Of a DNA stretch of 64,000 nt, positions 52,592 through 62,218 are shown piece by piece; the first letter of the stretch is position 1, and each line of letters opens with the position of its first letter. Under the pieces are notes generated by a model. That model was not told the DNA's origin, did no database searches, and saw only the letters and a list, made by a program, of their open reading frames with translations. This DNA is from Paraburkholderia fungorum. GTDB taxonomy: Bacteria > Pseudomonadota > Gammaproteobacteria > Burkholderiales > Burkholderiaceae. The translations under genes and the position numbers were made by a program. The DNA is taken from contig NZ_CADFGE010000020.1 of NCBI RefSeq assembly GCF_902833645.1, forward strand, positions 1 through 64,000. Direction: 5' to 3'.

Positions 52592-53854
52592 TCAATGGCT
52601 CGGCACCAACCCCTCCTCCCGTTCAAGCGAGCGGGTTCGCTTGAGTTCCGGAAAGAATCGCATCCACAACAAGGCGACGGCGATCGTTGCGATGCCGCCT
52701 ACCAGAACGGCCGGCTGCGCACCCCACCACCCCGCCGTCACACCCGATTCGAATTCGCCAAGTTGATTCGACGTCCCAATGAAAAGCGAATTGACCGCGC
52801 TGACACGGCCCAGCATTTCGTCAGGCGTACGCAGTTGCACGAGCGAGAGGCGCACCACGACGCTGATCGTGTCCGACGCACCCAGCACCATCAGCGCGAA
52901 GAATGACAGGAAGAACTGATGCGACAGACCGAACACGATCGTGGCGGCGCCAAACGCAATCACGCCGCCGAACATCGCAGCGCCGGGCCGGTTGCGCAGC
53001 GGGAAATGTGCGAGCCAGATGGTGCCCGCGAGCGCGCCGATCGCGGTGCCCGAGCGCAACAGGCCGAGACCGAGCGGTCCGGTATGCAGGATGTCGCGTG
53101 CGAAGACCGGCAACAGCGCCGTCGCGCCGCCGAACAGGACCGCGAACAGATCGAGCGACAGTGCGCCGAGGATCACGGGTTCTTTGCGAATAAAAGCGAT
53201 ACCTGAGAACACCGACTCGAGCGTCACCGGCGCGCGGCTTGCCAACTTCGCCTGCAACGGGATGGCCCACACCGAGACAGCGGCGGCCGCGAACGACAGC
53301 GTGCATGCGAGGTAAGCCGCACCGGGGCCGATGCCGTAAAGCAGACCGCCCAATGCCGGACCCGCGATCTGCGCGGACTGATTGGCGGAAGTGGCCCATG
53401 CGGTCGCTTTGGGCAATTGCGCGCGCGGCACGACGCCCGGCAACAGCGAAGCGACCGCGGGGGACTCGAAGGCGCGAGCCGCACCCACGCATGCGGCCAG
53501 TACATAGATAACCGGCGCGCTGATCCAGCCGCCGAAGGTGCCGACGGCGAACAACAAGGCAGCGACGCTTTCAAGGCTTTGACAGATGGCGGCGATCCGG
53601 CGACGGTCATAGCGATCGGCAACATGGCCGACCACGAGCGTCAGCGCGAACATCGGCAGGAATTGAGCGAGGCCGACGAGGCCCAGTGCGAAGGCGCTAT
53701 GCGTTAGCGCGTAGATATGCCAGCCCATTGCGACGGCGAGCATCTGGAACGACAGCGACGAGAGGATACGGGTACACCAGAAGCGCTGAAACGGAGGATG
53801 TTTTGGCAAACTGAAACTGGCGTCGCCGACGGAATCGGCCGGAGGTCGGGGCAT
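52592..53854 (-). CDS. MFS exporter of the EntS-like group
   Basis: The 420-residue membrane protein has 12 predicted helices, typical MFS_3 family sequence (FQRFWCTRILSSLSFQMLAVA, GHVADRYDRRRIAAICQSLE, GRVSAVNSLFIGTSNQLGEF). EntS-like proteins export enterobactin; others export drugs. Its substrate cannot be read. No siderophore synthesis genes are beside it. Confidence 0.9.
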   Translation of the reverse strand: MPRPPADSVGDASFSLPKHPPFQRFWCTRILSSLSFQMLAVAMGWHIYALTHSAFALGLVGLAQFLPMFALTLVVGHVADRYDRRRIAAICQSLESVAALLFAVGTFGGWISAPVIYVLAACVGAARAFESPAVASLLPGVVPRAQLPKATAWATSANQSAQIAGPALGGLLYGIGPGAAYLACTLSFAAAAVSVWAIPLQAKLASRAPVTLESVFSGIAFIRKEPVILGALSLDLFAVLFGGATALLPVFARDILHTGPLGLGLLRSGTAIGALAGTIWLAHFPLRNRPGAAMFGGVIAFGAATIVFGLSHQFFLSFFALMVLGASDTISVVVRLSLVQLRTPDEMLGRVSAVNSLFIGTSNQLGEFESGVTAGWWGAQPAVLVGGIATIAVALLWMRFFPELKRTRSLEREEGLVPSH

Positions 53855-54019
53855 GGGTTGCTTGCTCTCTACTAGGCTGGCTGGGGCGGCAGCTAGTTTA
53901 GAGCAAGTTTATTTATTTTGTTTTTACCCTGACGCCCGCCGGGCCGCCTGATATCCACGTTTCAATGCAACCGGCGCAGATAAGGGTCGACAGTTTGGCG
54001 ACCGGCGGCAGACCAGTTC

Positions 54020-54271
54020 TTAACCGTCCTCGTGAATCCGATCAACGCGCCGCCTGCCTTCAACATAGCCGGCTTCGCGAGCCGCTTCTTCGCTGGGAAA
54101 CGTGGCGGCCAATTCCTCGAAGCGAATGCTCTGCCCGGCTAAGTGGGCCTGGGCACCGTGCCGACAGATGTACGCCGAGTAATGCCACAAGGTGTCTGGC
54201 GCCGGCGGCCCGTAAGCCGGAATCGGCAGGACCCAGACCTCATATCCGTTGTGCTCGATCTTGTCCCACAT
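54020..54271 (-). CDS. Small hypothetical protein
   Basis: The 83-residue protein (MWDKIEHNGYEVWVLPIP to DRIHEDG) shows the pattern of a small Burkholderia family: an N-terminal strand block IEHNGYEVWV and a C-terminal helix SEEAAREAGYVEGRRRVDRI. The ATG at 54271 lies 5 bases after GGAGAG; an ATG 12 bases earlier is weaker. Function not recognised. Confidence 0.7.
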   Translation of the reverse strand: MWDKIEHNGYEVWVLPIPAYGPPAPDTLWHYSAYICRHGAQAHLAGQSIRFEELAATFPSEEAAREAGYVEGRRRVDRIHEDG

Positions 54272-54357
54272 GACACTCTCCATCCGGAATCTGAAGGAAG
54301 CTTATTCAGGTGCCGCAGCATGAAAGCCGAATGCCCACGGCCCTGCTGGTTGCTTCG

Positions 54358-54666
54358 TCAAACGTGCGGAAGATCGTCGATGGACTTTTCGACACTGCCG
54401 TCAGGCTCCTCCGTGTCGATGCCATCAGGGCCATTGGTGTGCGGAACGATCTTTATTTTCGGCCCCAGAAATCTCACGCCGCCGAGGGTAAAGAGGGACC
54501 AGCCTACGTCTCCCGCGCGGATCGCCTTGACCACCTCCGCCACCTCGACGATCGAAGTTGGAGACAGGCGGTCGTGCGTCCTCTGGTCGATGAGCGACCA
54601 GCGCACGTGCGTGACACGATCAGTTGCAGGGTTAATCCGCACGCCGTCAATAGCAAACGCAGCCAT
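54358..54666 (-). CDS. Small hypothetical protein
   Basis: The 102-residue protein (MAAFAIDGVRINPATDRVTH) has no recognised domain. It is acidic in its C-terminal third. The start at 54666 has GGAGG 7 bases before it; an ATG a few codons earlier is in frame. It lies 86 bp upstream of the other small gene and may be cotranscribed. Confidence 0.7.
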   Translation of the reverse strand: MAAFAIDGVRINPATDRVTHVRWSLIDQRTHDRLSPTSIVEVAEVVKAIRAGDVGWSLFTLGGVRFLGPKIKIVPHTNGPDGIDTEEPDGSVEKSIDDLPHV

Positions 54667-54706
54667 ATCAACCTCCATCATTCCGACCAGGAATCCTCGT
54701 ATTATG

Positions 54707-54745
54707 CCCCGCTTCTTTCCCGCTTCTTTCCCCGCTTCTTTCCCG
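54707..54745. repeat. Short tandem repeat
   Basis: Three or so units of CCCGCTTCTTTC follow one another between the small gene at 54666 and the racemase-like gene at 54815. Slippage here could change the spacing, but no gene seems to be directly controlled by it. Confidence 0.6.
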
Positions 54746-54814
54746 CCTCTGCGGCCCGTTTCGGGGCGGGATCATCTGCGTCGGGTGCGATTCGCCGTGA
54801 CCGATATTCGACCA

Positions 54815-55591
54815 TCACAGCGCGAACAAACGACCCAATCGAGGTTCGCAATCCTCCACGCCTGCGAGGCGCAACGCATGCCACGCCATCGCGAAGTTGC
54901 TCGATATCACGGGCTTGCCGAACCTTGCCTCGAGTTCTGGAATGAGCCCGGCAATCCGCAGACTCGTGCAGGATACGAAAACAGCGTCCACGTCAGCGCT
55001 CTGTGCGAGATGCCCGACGGCGGCTTCTAAAGACGCGGCGTCGATTCGCGCCACTTCGTTGTCGTTCGCATGCTCGAACGAGGCCATACGTGTGACGCCG
55101 ACACCGCGCGCTTCGATGTAGTCGCGCATCGTGTTGTTGATCGCACGCACATAGGGCGTCAACAATGCGACGCGCCGCGCACCGAGCGCACGCAGGGCCG
55201 TGAGCGCCGCGGTGATCGGCGTGGTGCAGGCGACGCCGGGACGCGCTTCGTGGATGCGCTCGAACACCGTCTCCTCGCCGATCACCATCGATGCCGACGT
55301 GCAGCCAAACGCCACGACGTCGATCCGCTCGCCGGGACGAATCAGCGCCACCGCCGCGGCAATACGGGATTCCATTTCCATCAACCGTTCAGGCGTGATA
55401 TCCGCCGAGTTGTACACGCGGCTTTCGTAGAACGCCACGCCATCCTGCGTCAGCAGCTTGCGCCATTCGTGCTCGATCGTATGGTCGGTCGCGAGCACCA
55501 CGAGACCAATGGCGGCACGCCGGCAGATGCCGTCGTCCAGCACGAAGTCGAGTTTTGCATACGCGTCGTCGTGCGGTGCATTCATGCTCAT
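54815..55591 (-). CDS. Maleate isomerase/EutA-type Asp/Glu racemase-superfamily protein
   Basis: The 258-residue protein keeps both superfamily Cys residues in the sequence types of maleate isomerases, arylmalonate decarboxylases and EutA: FGCTSASMVIGEE and VSCTSLRIAG. The ATG at 55591 overlaps the stop of the dadA-like gene (ATGA), so the two are coupled. It therefore likely acts on the same compounds as the D-amino acid dehydrogenase, for example a substituted aspartate or other amino acid, but its substrate is unknown. Confidence 0.85.
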   Translation of the reverse strand: MSMNAPHDDAYAKLDFVLDDGICRRAAIGLVVLATDHTIEHEWRKLLTQDGVAFYESRVYNSADITPERLMEMESRIAAAVALIRPGERIDVVAFGCTSASMVIGEETVFERIHEARPGVACTTPITAALTALRALGARRVALLTPYVRAINNTMRDYIEARGVGVTRMASFEHANDNEVARIDAASLEAAVGHLAQSADVDAVFVSCTSLRIAGLIPELEARFGKPVISSNFAMAWHALRLAGVEDCEPRLGRLFAL

Positions 55592-56832
55592 TTCAGTGTC
55601 ATCCCTGTCATGTCGATCTCGGGCTGGCGACCGGCCATGACGTCGGCCAGCAGTTTCGCGGTGCCGCACGACATGGTCCATCCCATGTGTCCGTGCCCGG
55701 TGTTCAGGTACAGGTTCCTGTGATGCGTGCGGCCGATCAGGGGCGTCCCCTCCGGCGTCATCGGCCGCAAACCGGCCCAGTAGGACGGGCTGTCATAGTC
55801 GGCGCCGTCGGGAAACAGTTCGCGTGCTACCTGCAGCATGGTCGTGAAGTCTGCGGGTGTATGGCGGGTGTCATAACCGGCGAATTCCGCGGTTGCGGTA
55901 AAACGCAGCCGCTCGCCAAAACGCGCCCACGCCACGAGATTGTTCTCATCGACACCGCCAAGGTCCGGCGGTCGGTGACCCGGTCGAACCGGGAAGGTGG
56001 CCGAGTAGCCCTTTATCGGATACACCGGTAGCCGATAGCCCAAGGGACGCGCAACGATGGGCGACCAGGAACCGAGCGCCAGCACGAACTCGTCACCGCC
56101 CACGAGTCCCCGTGGCGTTCGCACGCCAACTACCCGGTCGCCCGAAGCCTCGATTGCGCTGATCGGCGTGTCGAACTCGAAACGCACACCGAGGCGCTCG
56201 CACGCCGCTTTCAACGCGCGGGTGAACAGGTGCGCGTCGCCGCTTTCGTCGGTGGGGCAGTAGATTGCCCCGGCAATCCTGGCACGCGCCCCGTCAAGCG
56301 CGGGTTCCCGTGCGACAACCTGGGCCGTATCGAGCGTGTCGAGCGGCAGACCGTTGTCCTTGAGGATCGACATGTTCCGTGTGCCTCGCTCAAACGATGC
56401 TTCGTCGCGATAGAGATACAACAGGCCGCGGCTAAGGCGGTCGTATTGCAGATGCTCGGCGGCCGTCAACTGTTGCAATTGCATCTGTGCGTAGCGGCAA
56501 AGCGCGACCTTGCGCGTCGTGTTCCGGCGGGAGCGTTCCGCGGTGCAGTTTCGCAGGAACTGGAGGCACCAGACCCACATGTGCGGGTCCGCATTAAGCT
56601 TGAGCCGCAACGCCTGCCCGTCGACGAAGAGCGACTTCAGCAGGATTTTCGGTGCACGAGGGGACGCCCACGTATACGAGTGGCCCGGCGCAACCAGCCC
56701 GGCGTTGGCGAAACTGGTCTCAAGCGCAACGCCCGGCCGGCGATCGATTACCGTCACCTCGCGGCCCTCTTTCGCGAGATACCAGGCGGCTGTAACCCCT
56801 GCGATCCCGCCGCCAAGAATGACGCTTTTCAT
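55588..56832 (-). CDS. dadA: D-amino acid dehydrogenase (DadA-like)
   Basis: The 414-residue flavoprotein has the N-terminal FAD site GGGIAG (7-12) and the DadA-type core (AGLVAPGHSYTWASP, GYSATFPVRPG, YWAGLRPMTPEGTPLIGRT, NTGHGHMGWTMSCGTA). It oxidises D-amino acids to 2-oxo acids and passes electrons to the respiratory chain. The ATG at 56832 has GGGAG before it. It is divergent from the liv operon and coupled to a racemase-superfamily gene, which suggests a D-amino acid or related compound is taken up and degraded. Confidence 0.9.
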   Translation of the reverse strand: MKSVILGGGIAGVTAAWYLAKEGREVTVIDRRPGVALETSFANAGLVAPGHSYTWASPRAPKILLKSLFVDGQALRLKLNADPHMWVWCLQFLRNCTAERSRRNTTRKVALCRYAQMQLQQLTAAEHLQYDRLSRGLLYLYRDEASFERGTRNMSILKDNGLPLDTLDTAQVVAREPALDGARARIAGAIYCPTDESGDAHLFTRALKAACERLGVRFEFDTPISAIEASGDRVVGVRTPRGLVGGDEFVLALGSWSPIVARPLGYRLPVYPIKGYSATFPVRPGHRPPDLGGVDENNLVAWARFGERLRFTATAEFAGYDTRHTPADFTTMLQVARELFPDGADYDSPSYWAGLRPMTPEGTPLIGRTHHRNLYLNTGHGHMGWTMSCGTAKLLADVMAGRQPEIDMTGMTLK

Positions 56833-57104
56833 GCGCGACTCCCATCCCGATCGTTCAAATATAGCGCCGCGCACGCGTTGGATGGAGGTTTATACGCGGA
56901 TACCCTAGCCCGTTCATTCGGCAGCGAGACCTATCATGAAAGGAGCACTTTCGTAACGGCGCCCCGATAAGCCTGACGGCCAGTCCGGCGGGCTGGCGGG
57001 CCACGCATGGCATGCGAACGCACGTTTTCGTCCGTTTTCTGATGTCACCGGTCTATCCGCGTGGCGGATCGCTCTGATCCCTTTCACGATAAGGAGTCAC
57101 TAAC
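56833..57104. promoter_or_regulatory. Divergent promoter region of dadA-like and liv genes
   Basis: The 272-bp gap must hold promoters for both sides. An AAGGAG ribosome-binding site lies at 57091-57096, before the liv binding protein. I saw no clear dyad or regulator gene. Confidence 0.45.
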
Positions 57105-58304
57105 ATGATTGCTCAGAAGAATGGCGCCGTCTGTGCTGCGAGCGTTTTGCGGCGCACAACAATCGGGGCCATGGCCGCGCTCGCCGTGCTCGCCGGCGCC
57201 CTGCCCGGTTCGGCGCGCAGCGAGGGCGCCACGATCAAGATCGGCGTGCCGGTGCCGCTGTCGGGCAGTAGCGCCAACGCGGGCCAGGACATCGTCAACG
57301 GCGCCAAACTCGCCGCCGCCAGAATCAATGCGGCCGGCGGCGTGCTCGGCAAGCAGATCGAACTGGTGCCGGAAGACGACGCCTGCGATGCGCAGACAGC
57401 AGTACAGGCAGCACAAAAGCTAGTCGATGCGGGCGTCGTGGCGGTGGCCGGCGGTTACTGCTCCAGCGCCGCGCTGCCGGAATTGACAACCTTTCACCGC
57501 GCCGGCATTCCTTACGTGCTGGACGCGTCGACCAATCCCAAGCTGACCGAGATGGGTTACGACAACGTGTTCCGCACGATCGGCCGTGATGACGAGCAAG
57601 GCCCGTTTGCCGCCAACTTCATGAAAAACTTCCTGCATGCAAAACGGGCGGCGGTCATCAACGACAACACGACCTATTCCAAAGGTCTCGCCGATAACAC
57701 GGTGGACGCATTGAAGAAGGACGGCGTCGATGTGGTCTACGACGACGCGATCACGCCCGGCCAGATGGACTATTCGCCGACGCTGACCCACGTTGCGGCA
57801 CTGAAGCCAGACGTCATCTATTACACCGGCTATTTCGCCGAAGCGGGCTTGCTGGTGAAGGAAGCGCGGCAACTAGGCATGAAAATGACGCTGATGGGCG
57901 GCGACGCCACCAACGACCCCACGCTGATGAAAACAGCCGGCCCCGCCGCCGACGACATGCTCATCACCACGGCGCCGCTGGCGCAATTCCTGAGCGCCGC
58001 GCACGCCTACGTCGACGACTATACGAAGGCTTACGGGCAAGGCCCCGGCCCCTATTCCGTCTACGAATACGATGCCGTCGGCGTCACGGCAAAAGCGATC
58101 GCGAACGCGAAATCGACGACGCCCGCGGCGATCACTGCTGCCCTGCACAAAATCTCGGGCTATCAAGGCGTGACGGGAGCCATCAGCTTCAACGCCAAAG
58201 GTGATCGCAGCAACGCGGTGTATATCGTCATCACCGTGCGCGGCGGTAATTTCACGCCGTATCAGCGGCTCGATTCCGGCGGACACTGGGTGGCGATGAA
58301 GTAG
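57105..58304 (+). CDS. livK: Branched-chain amino acid-type ABC substrate-binding protein
   Basis: The 399-residue protein has a signal peptide (IGAMAALAVLAGALPGSARS) and a Peripla_BP_6 domain (IKIGVPVPLSGSSANAGQDI, PYVLDASTNPKLTEMGYDNV, YDAVGVTAKAI). Such proteins bind Leu/Ile/Val, other amino acids, urea or amides. It opens the operon with permeases and ATPases in order. The neighbouring D-amino acid dehydrogenase suggests an unusual amino acid as ligand. Confidence 0.93.
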   Translation: MIAQKNGAVCAASVLRRTTIGAMAALAVLAGALPGSARSEGATIKIGVPVPLSGSSANAGQDIVNGAKLAAARINAAGGVLGKQIELVPEDDACDAQTAVQAAQKLVDAGVVAVAGGYCSSAALPELTTFHRAGIPYVLDASTNPKLTEMGYDNVFRTIGRDDEQGPFAANFMKNFLHAKRAAVINDNTTYSKGLADNTVDALKKDGVDVVYDDAITPGQMDYSPTLTHVAALKPDVIYYTGYFAEAGLLVKEARQLGMKMTLMGGDATNDPTLMKTAGPAADDMLITTAPLAQFLSAAHAYVDDYTKAYGQGPGPYSVYEYDAVGVTAKAIANAKSTTPAAITAALHKISGYQGVTGAISFNAKGDRSNAVYIVITVRGGNFTPYQRLDSGGHWVAMK

Positions 58305-58328
58305 GCCCGGCGCGCAACGGGCCACGCC

Positions 58329-59228
58329 ATGAGCACCTTCTTCCAGTTCGTCATCGAAGGGCTGACGACGGGCTCTTTCTATGCCCTCGTCGCCCTCGGC
58401 TACACGATGGTCTACGGGATTATCCGGCTGATCAACTTCGCTCACGGCGACCTGTTCATGGTCGGTGCGTTCGTCGGCTGGACCGCTTTGACGGCGCTCG
58501 CCGCGGTGCACCTGCCGCTTGCTCTCGCGCTGCTGATTGCGCTCGTTGCTTCGATGGCCGTCACCGGCGCCCTGGGTCTTGCCATCGAGCGCCTCGCATA
58601 TCAGCCGCTGTTGCGCGCGCCGCGGTTGTCGATCCTGATCACCGCGCTCGGCGTTTCGCTCGCGCTGGAGAACGGCGTGCTGCTGCTCTATGGCGCCGGC
58701 TTCGACACCTACCCGCATGTGCTCAGCCAGGCAGGACTCGACCTGCTCGGCGTGCGAGTCAGCTTCACGCAGATCGGCATCATCGTGGCGAGCCTCGCGC
58801 TGATGCTAGCGCTTTACTTCTTCGTCCATCACACCTTCCTCGGCACGGCCATGCGCGCGCTGGCGATCGATCAGGACGCGGCGCGTCTGATGGGCGTCAA
58901 TGTCGAGCGGCTGATCCAGCTGACCTTTCTGCTTGGTTCGGTATTGGCCGCCGTCGCCGGCGTCATGGAAGGGCTCTACTACACGCAGATCAATTTCTTC
59001 ATGGGCTTCGTGCTGGGCTTGCGTGCATTCACCGCCGCCGTTCTCGGCGGCATCGGCAACATTCCGGGCGCGATGGCCGGCGGCATTCTGATCGGCCTGC
59101 TCGAAGCATTCGGCGCCGGCTATGTTTCGTCGCAGTGGACCGATGTGCTGGTGTTCGGTGTACTGATCGGTGTGCTCGTGATCAAGCCGACGGGCTTGTT
59201 CGGCGAACGCGTCGTCGAGAGAATGTAG
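58329..59228 (+). CDS. livH: LivH-like ABC permease
   Basis: The 299-residue permease has eight or so helices and the family motif (GYTMVYGIIRLINFAHGDLFM, GGIGNIPGAMAGGILIGLLE). It lies 24 bp after the binding-protein gene and 3 bp before the fused permease-ATPase gene. Confidence 0.93.
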   Translation: MSTFFQFVIEGLTTGSFYALVALGYTMVYGIIRLINFAHGDLFMVGAFVGWTALTALAAVHLPLALALLIALVASMAVTGALGLAIERLAYQPLLRAPRLSILITALGVSLALENGVLLLYGAGFDTYPHVLSQAGLDLLGVRVSFTQIGIIVASLALMLALYFFVHHTFLGTAMRALAIDQDAARLMGVNVERLIQLTFLLGSVLAAVAGVMEGLYYTQINFFMGFVLGLRAFTAAVLGGIGNIPGAMAGGILIGLLEAFGAGYVSSQWTDVLVFGVLIGVLVIKPTGLFGERVVERM

Positions 59229-59231
59229 GCC

Positions 59232-61034
59232 ATGGGCGCGACGTCAGCCTCAGCGCGTTGGCGCCGCCCGGCGGCAGGTGGCGCTCTTCTGCTCGCCGCC
59301 GTGGCGTTGCCGGCGGTCGCCAGCAGCTATATCGTCGACGTCGGCCTGACCATCGCCACCTATTCGATCCTCGGGCTCGGGCTGAATATCGTTGTCGGAT
59401 ATGCGGGGCTGCTGGATCTGGGCTATGCGGCCTTCTTCGCCATCGGTGCGTATACGACGGCGCTGCTGGAAACACTGCTGCACTTCTCGTTCTGGGAAAC
59501 GCTGCCGTTCAGCCTCGCGTTCGCCGGTGTTTCCGGCATCGTCATCGGCTACCCCACTTTGCGTCTGCGCAGCGACTACCTGGCGATCGTCACGCTCGGG
59601 TTCGGCGAGATCACGCGTATCGTTGCCACCAATCTGCGGATTACGGGCGGCCCGAACGGTATCTACGGTATCGATAGTCCCAGCCTGTTCGGTTACGAAA
59701 TCAGCTCGCCCCGCGCGGTGTACGAACTAGGCATTGCGTTCTTCCTGATAGTGCTCGTGTTCGCGATCCGGCTCGGTCAGTCACGGCTCGGCCGCGCCTG
59801 GACCAGCATCCGCGAGGACGAGTCGGCGGCCGAAGCCGTGGGCGTACCGACGCTGCGAGTCAAACTGCTTGCTTACGTGATGGGCGCGTTGATCGGCGGT
59901 TTTGGCGGCAGCCTGTTTGCTGCGCGCTTCGGGACGATCGACCCGACCGGCTTCACCTATCTGCAGTCCGTCACGATCCTCATCATTGTGGTGCTGGGCG
60001 GCCGAGGCAGTATTCCTGGCGTGATACTCGGCGCCATCATTGTTGCCGGGCTGCCCGAGGTACTGCGTTTCCTCAACCTGTGGCGCATTTTCGGCTTCGC
60101 GATCGGGCTGGTGATTCTGATGCTGCTCCGGCCGCAAGGCCTGTGGCCGGCGCCGCTGCGCCGGGTGGCGCCGCCACGTGAAGGTGACGGCGTAGCGAAG
60201 CCTGCGCACCGGGAGATCGTCGCCGATGAAATCCTGCTCGATGTGCGCGACATGCAGCGCAGCTTTGGCGGGGTGCGGGCCGTCGGCGGCGTCAGCTTCA
60301 CGGTGCGCGGCGGCGAGATTCTCAGCCTGATCGGCCCGAACGGCGCCGGCAAGACCACGGTGTTCAATTGCCTCACCGGCGTGACCCGTCTGAGCGGCGG
60401 CCAGGTTCTCTGGCGCGGCGCGTCGCTGGCTGGCGGAGCACCGCATCGCATCGTTCATCGCGGCGTGGCGCGCACTTTCCAGGGCATCCGTCTGTTCGCC
60501 AATATGACGGCGTTCGAAAACGTGCTGATCGGCATGGACCACCGGCTTCACACCTCGTTGATCGCCGAGTTGCTTGCGCTCCCTTCCGCTCGCACCGAAG
60601 CGGCCGATCACGCGGCAGAGGGCCTCGGCTGGCTCAGCTTCGTCGGCCTCAGTGCCCGGGCAGGCGAACGCGCGGCCGATCTGCCTTATGGCGACCAACG
60701 CCTGCTGGAGATTGCTCGCGCGCTCGCCAGCAACCCGTATCTCCTGCTGTTGGACGAACCGGCTGCCGGGATGAATCCGACCGAGAAGCATGCGCTGATG
60801 GAATTGATCCGGCGTATCCGGGATCTGGGCGTGACGGTGTTGCTGATCGAACACGACATGATGCTGGTGATGGGCGTGTCGGACCGGATCATCGTCATGG
60901 ATCATGGCGTGATCATCGCCGAAGGTTCGCCGGCCGAGATCCAGGCCGACCCACGTGTGATCGATGCCTATCTCGGTACAGCAGAAGAAACGGCCGACGA
61001 TGCCGCTGGGGAGAAATCGCTGTGGGACTCCTAG
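59232..61034 (+). CDS. Fused LivM permease-LivG ATPase
   Basis: The 600-residue protein carries a LivM-type permease (about 1-310, GLNIVVGYAGLLDLGYAAFF, LGGRGSIPGVILGAIIV) joined to a LivG-type ATPase (about 335-590). The ATPase has Walker A GPNGAGKTT, signature LPYGDQRLLEIARAL, Walker B LLLLDEPAAGM and H-loop IEHDMM. Fusion of the membrane and ATPase subunit is found in some Burkholderia and relatives. It ends inside the livF start (13-base overlap). Confidence 0.93.
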   Translation: MGATSASARWRRPAAGGALLLAAVALPAVASSYIVDVGLTIATYSILGLGLNIVVGYAGLLDLGYAAFFAIGAYTTALLETLLHFSFWETLPFSLAFAGVSGIVIGYPTLRLRSDYLAIVTLGFGEITRIVATNLRITGGPNGIYGIDSPSLFGYEISSPRAVYELGIAFFLIVLVFAIRLGQSRLGRAWTSIREDESAAEAVGVPTLRVKLLAYVMGALIGGFGGSLFAARFGTIDPTGFTYLQSVTILIIVVLGGRGSIPGVILGAIIVAGLPEVLRFLNLWRIFGFAIGLVILMLLRPQGLWPAPLRRVAPPREGDGVAKPAHREIVADEILLDVRDMQRSFGGVRAVGGVSFTVRGGEILSLIGPNGAGKTTVFNCLTGVTRLSGGQVLWRGASLAGGAPHRIVHRGVARTFQGIRLFANMTAFENVLIGMDHRLHTSLIAELLALPSARTEAADHAAEGLGWLSFVGLSARAGERAADLPYGDQRLLEIARALASNPYLLLLDEPAAGMNPTEKHALMELIRRIRDLGVTVLLIEHDMMLVMGVSDRIIVMDHGVIIAEGSPAEIQADPRVIDAYLGTAEETADDAAGEKSLWDS

Positions 61035-61753
61035 AAATCCGCGATCTGCATGTGAGCTATGGGAATGTCGAAGTTCTGCACGGCATATCGCTCGATGTCG
61101 CGGAAGGTGAGATCGTGGCCTTGCTGGGCAGCAACGGCGCGGGCAAGACCACGACGCTGCGCACTATTTCCGGCCTGCTTCGCCCGCGTGCGGGACAGAT
61201 CGCGATGGCCGGAGAGCCGCTCACCGGACTGCGGGCCCACCAGATCGTGGCGCGGGGTCTCGGCCATGTGCCGGAAGGCCGCCGCATGTTCGGAGCGTTG
61301 ACGGTCGAGGAAAATCTGCGGCTCGGCGGTTATCTGATCCGGGCCGACGGCGCGTTGCTGGAACAGCGCATGGCCGAGGTCTATCAGACTTTCTCGCGGC
61401 TCGGCGAACGGCGCAGCCAGTTGGCGGGGACGCTTAGCGGCGGCGAACAGCAGATGCTGGCCATCGCTCGGGCGCTGATGCTGCGGCCTCGCGTCGTTCT
61501 GCTGGACGAGCCGTCCATGGGTTTGGCGCCGAAGCTGGTCCGGGTGATCTTCGGCATGATTGCGAATATCTGCAACGAAGGCACCTCGATTCTTCTGGTC
61601 GAGCAGAATGCGCGTCAGGCCCTGCGTATCGCGCATCGGGCCTACGTGCTGGAAAGCGGTCGGATCGCACTAGCCGGCCCCGCCAGGGAACTGGCGCAGG
61701 ATAGCCGGGTTCGCGCCGCGTATCTGGGTGGGAGTGCTATTGCGACGGAGTGA
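61022..61753 (+). CDS. livF: LivF-like ABC ATPase
   Basis: The 243-residue ATPase has Walker A GSNGAGKTT, signature LSGGEQQMLAIARALM, Walker B VVLLDEPSMGLAP and the family end (QDSRVRAAYLGG). The GTG at 61022 is preceded by GGGGAG and overlaps the preceding gene. An open frame further upstream is not in the family. Confidence 0.93.
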   Translation: MGLLEIRDLHVSYGNVEVLHGISLDVAEGEIVALLGSNGAGKTTTLRTISGLLRPRAGQIAMAGEPLTGLRAHQIVARGLGHVPEGRRMFGALTVEENLRLGGYLIRADGALLEQRMAEVYQTFSRLGERRSQLAGTLSGGEQQMLAIARALMLRPRVVLLDEPSMGLAPKLVRVIFGMIANICNEGTSILLVEQNARQALRIAHRAYVLESGRIALAGPARELAQDSRVRAAYLGGSAIATE

Positions 61754-61844
61754 TGGTGGGGCGGCTGGATGGCGTGTCGGACCGGGGCAGGTACTTAGCG
61801 TGCAGGCGACCTACCAGACTGGCCTCAGACTGGGATGAAATATG
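61754..61844. other. Region after livF
   Basis: The 90 bp after livF and before the first T6SS remnant show no clear terminator stem or gene. It marks the junction between the intact liv operon and the decayed region. Confidence 0.3.
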
Positions 61845-61967
61845 CTAGTGGGCACAGCGAAACCCGTCCTGGCTCCATACGCCGCACCACTCCTTCTCAA
61901 GCAAGGTAAATGCCTTCGCTGCGAGACAGGCGCGAATCCTCGCAATACGATCATCACCAATTGCCAT
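61845..61967 (-). pseudogene. Fragment of an unknown gene in the decayed T6SS region
   Basis: A 40-residue open frame (MAIGDDRIARIRACLAAKAF, then WCGVWSQDGFRCAH) lies downstream of the PAAR fragment on the same strand. It looks like real protein sequence but is short. It may be the start of a further type VI secretion accessory gene; not recognised. Confidence 0.3.
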
Positions 61968-62008
61968 AGAGACGGAATGTCGTTACTGGTTATGGTGGGA
62001 ATGGAACA

Positions 62009-62218
62009 TCAGGCGTCGATCGACATCGACTGCTGCGAAGCAACGAGCTTCGGCAACGGATCGCACTTGCAGATGCAAAGATCGTCGCTTAAAGCAGCGT
62101 GCCGACCATCGGGCGCGGTCATCACCTGACGCAGACCATCGCATTTGATCTTGCCCGTCGTGTTGCATGTGGGACATTGCACCTCATCGCCCTCGTGGGC
62201 GACGTCACGACCTTCGAA
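62009..62218 (-). pseudogene. PAAR-like protein C-terminal fragment
   Basis: Translated in the frame that stops at 62009, this gives 69 residues: AHEGDEVQCPTCN, GLRQVMTAPDGRHAALSDD, LCICKCDPLPKLVASQ. The Cys pattern and the 'drawn-out' GDEVQCP block resemble the C-terminal part of PAAR/DUF4150-type spike proteins that cap type VI VgrG. The start of the gene is missing and a TAG precedes it. It runs into the end of the DUF2235 fragment in another frame, as expected after a deletion. Confidence 0.6.

Noticed and set aside
61842..62129. Plus-strand open frame of 95 codons after livF
   Set aside because: It overlaps the PAAR fragment on the other strand, which shows real family sequence.
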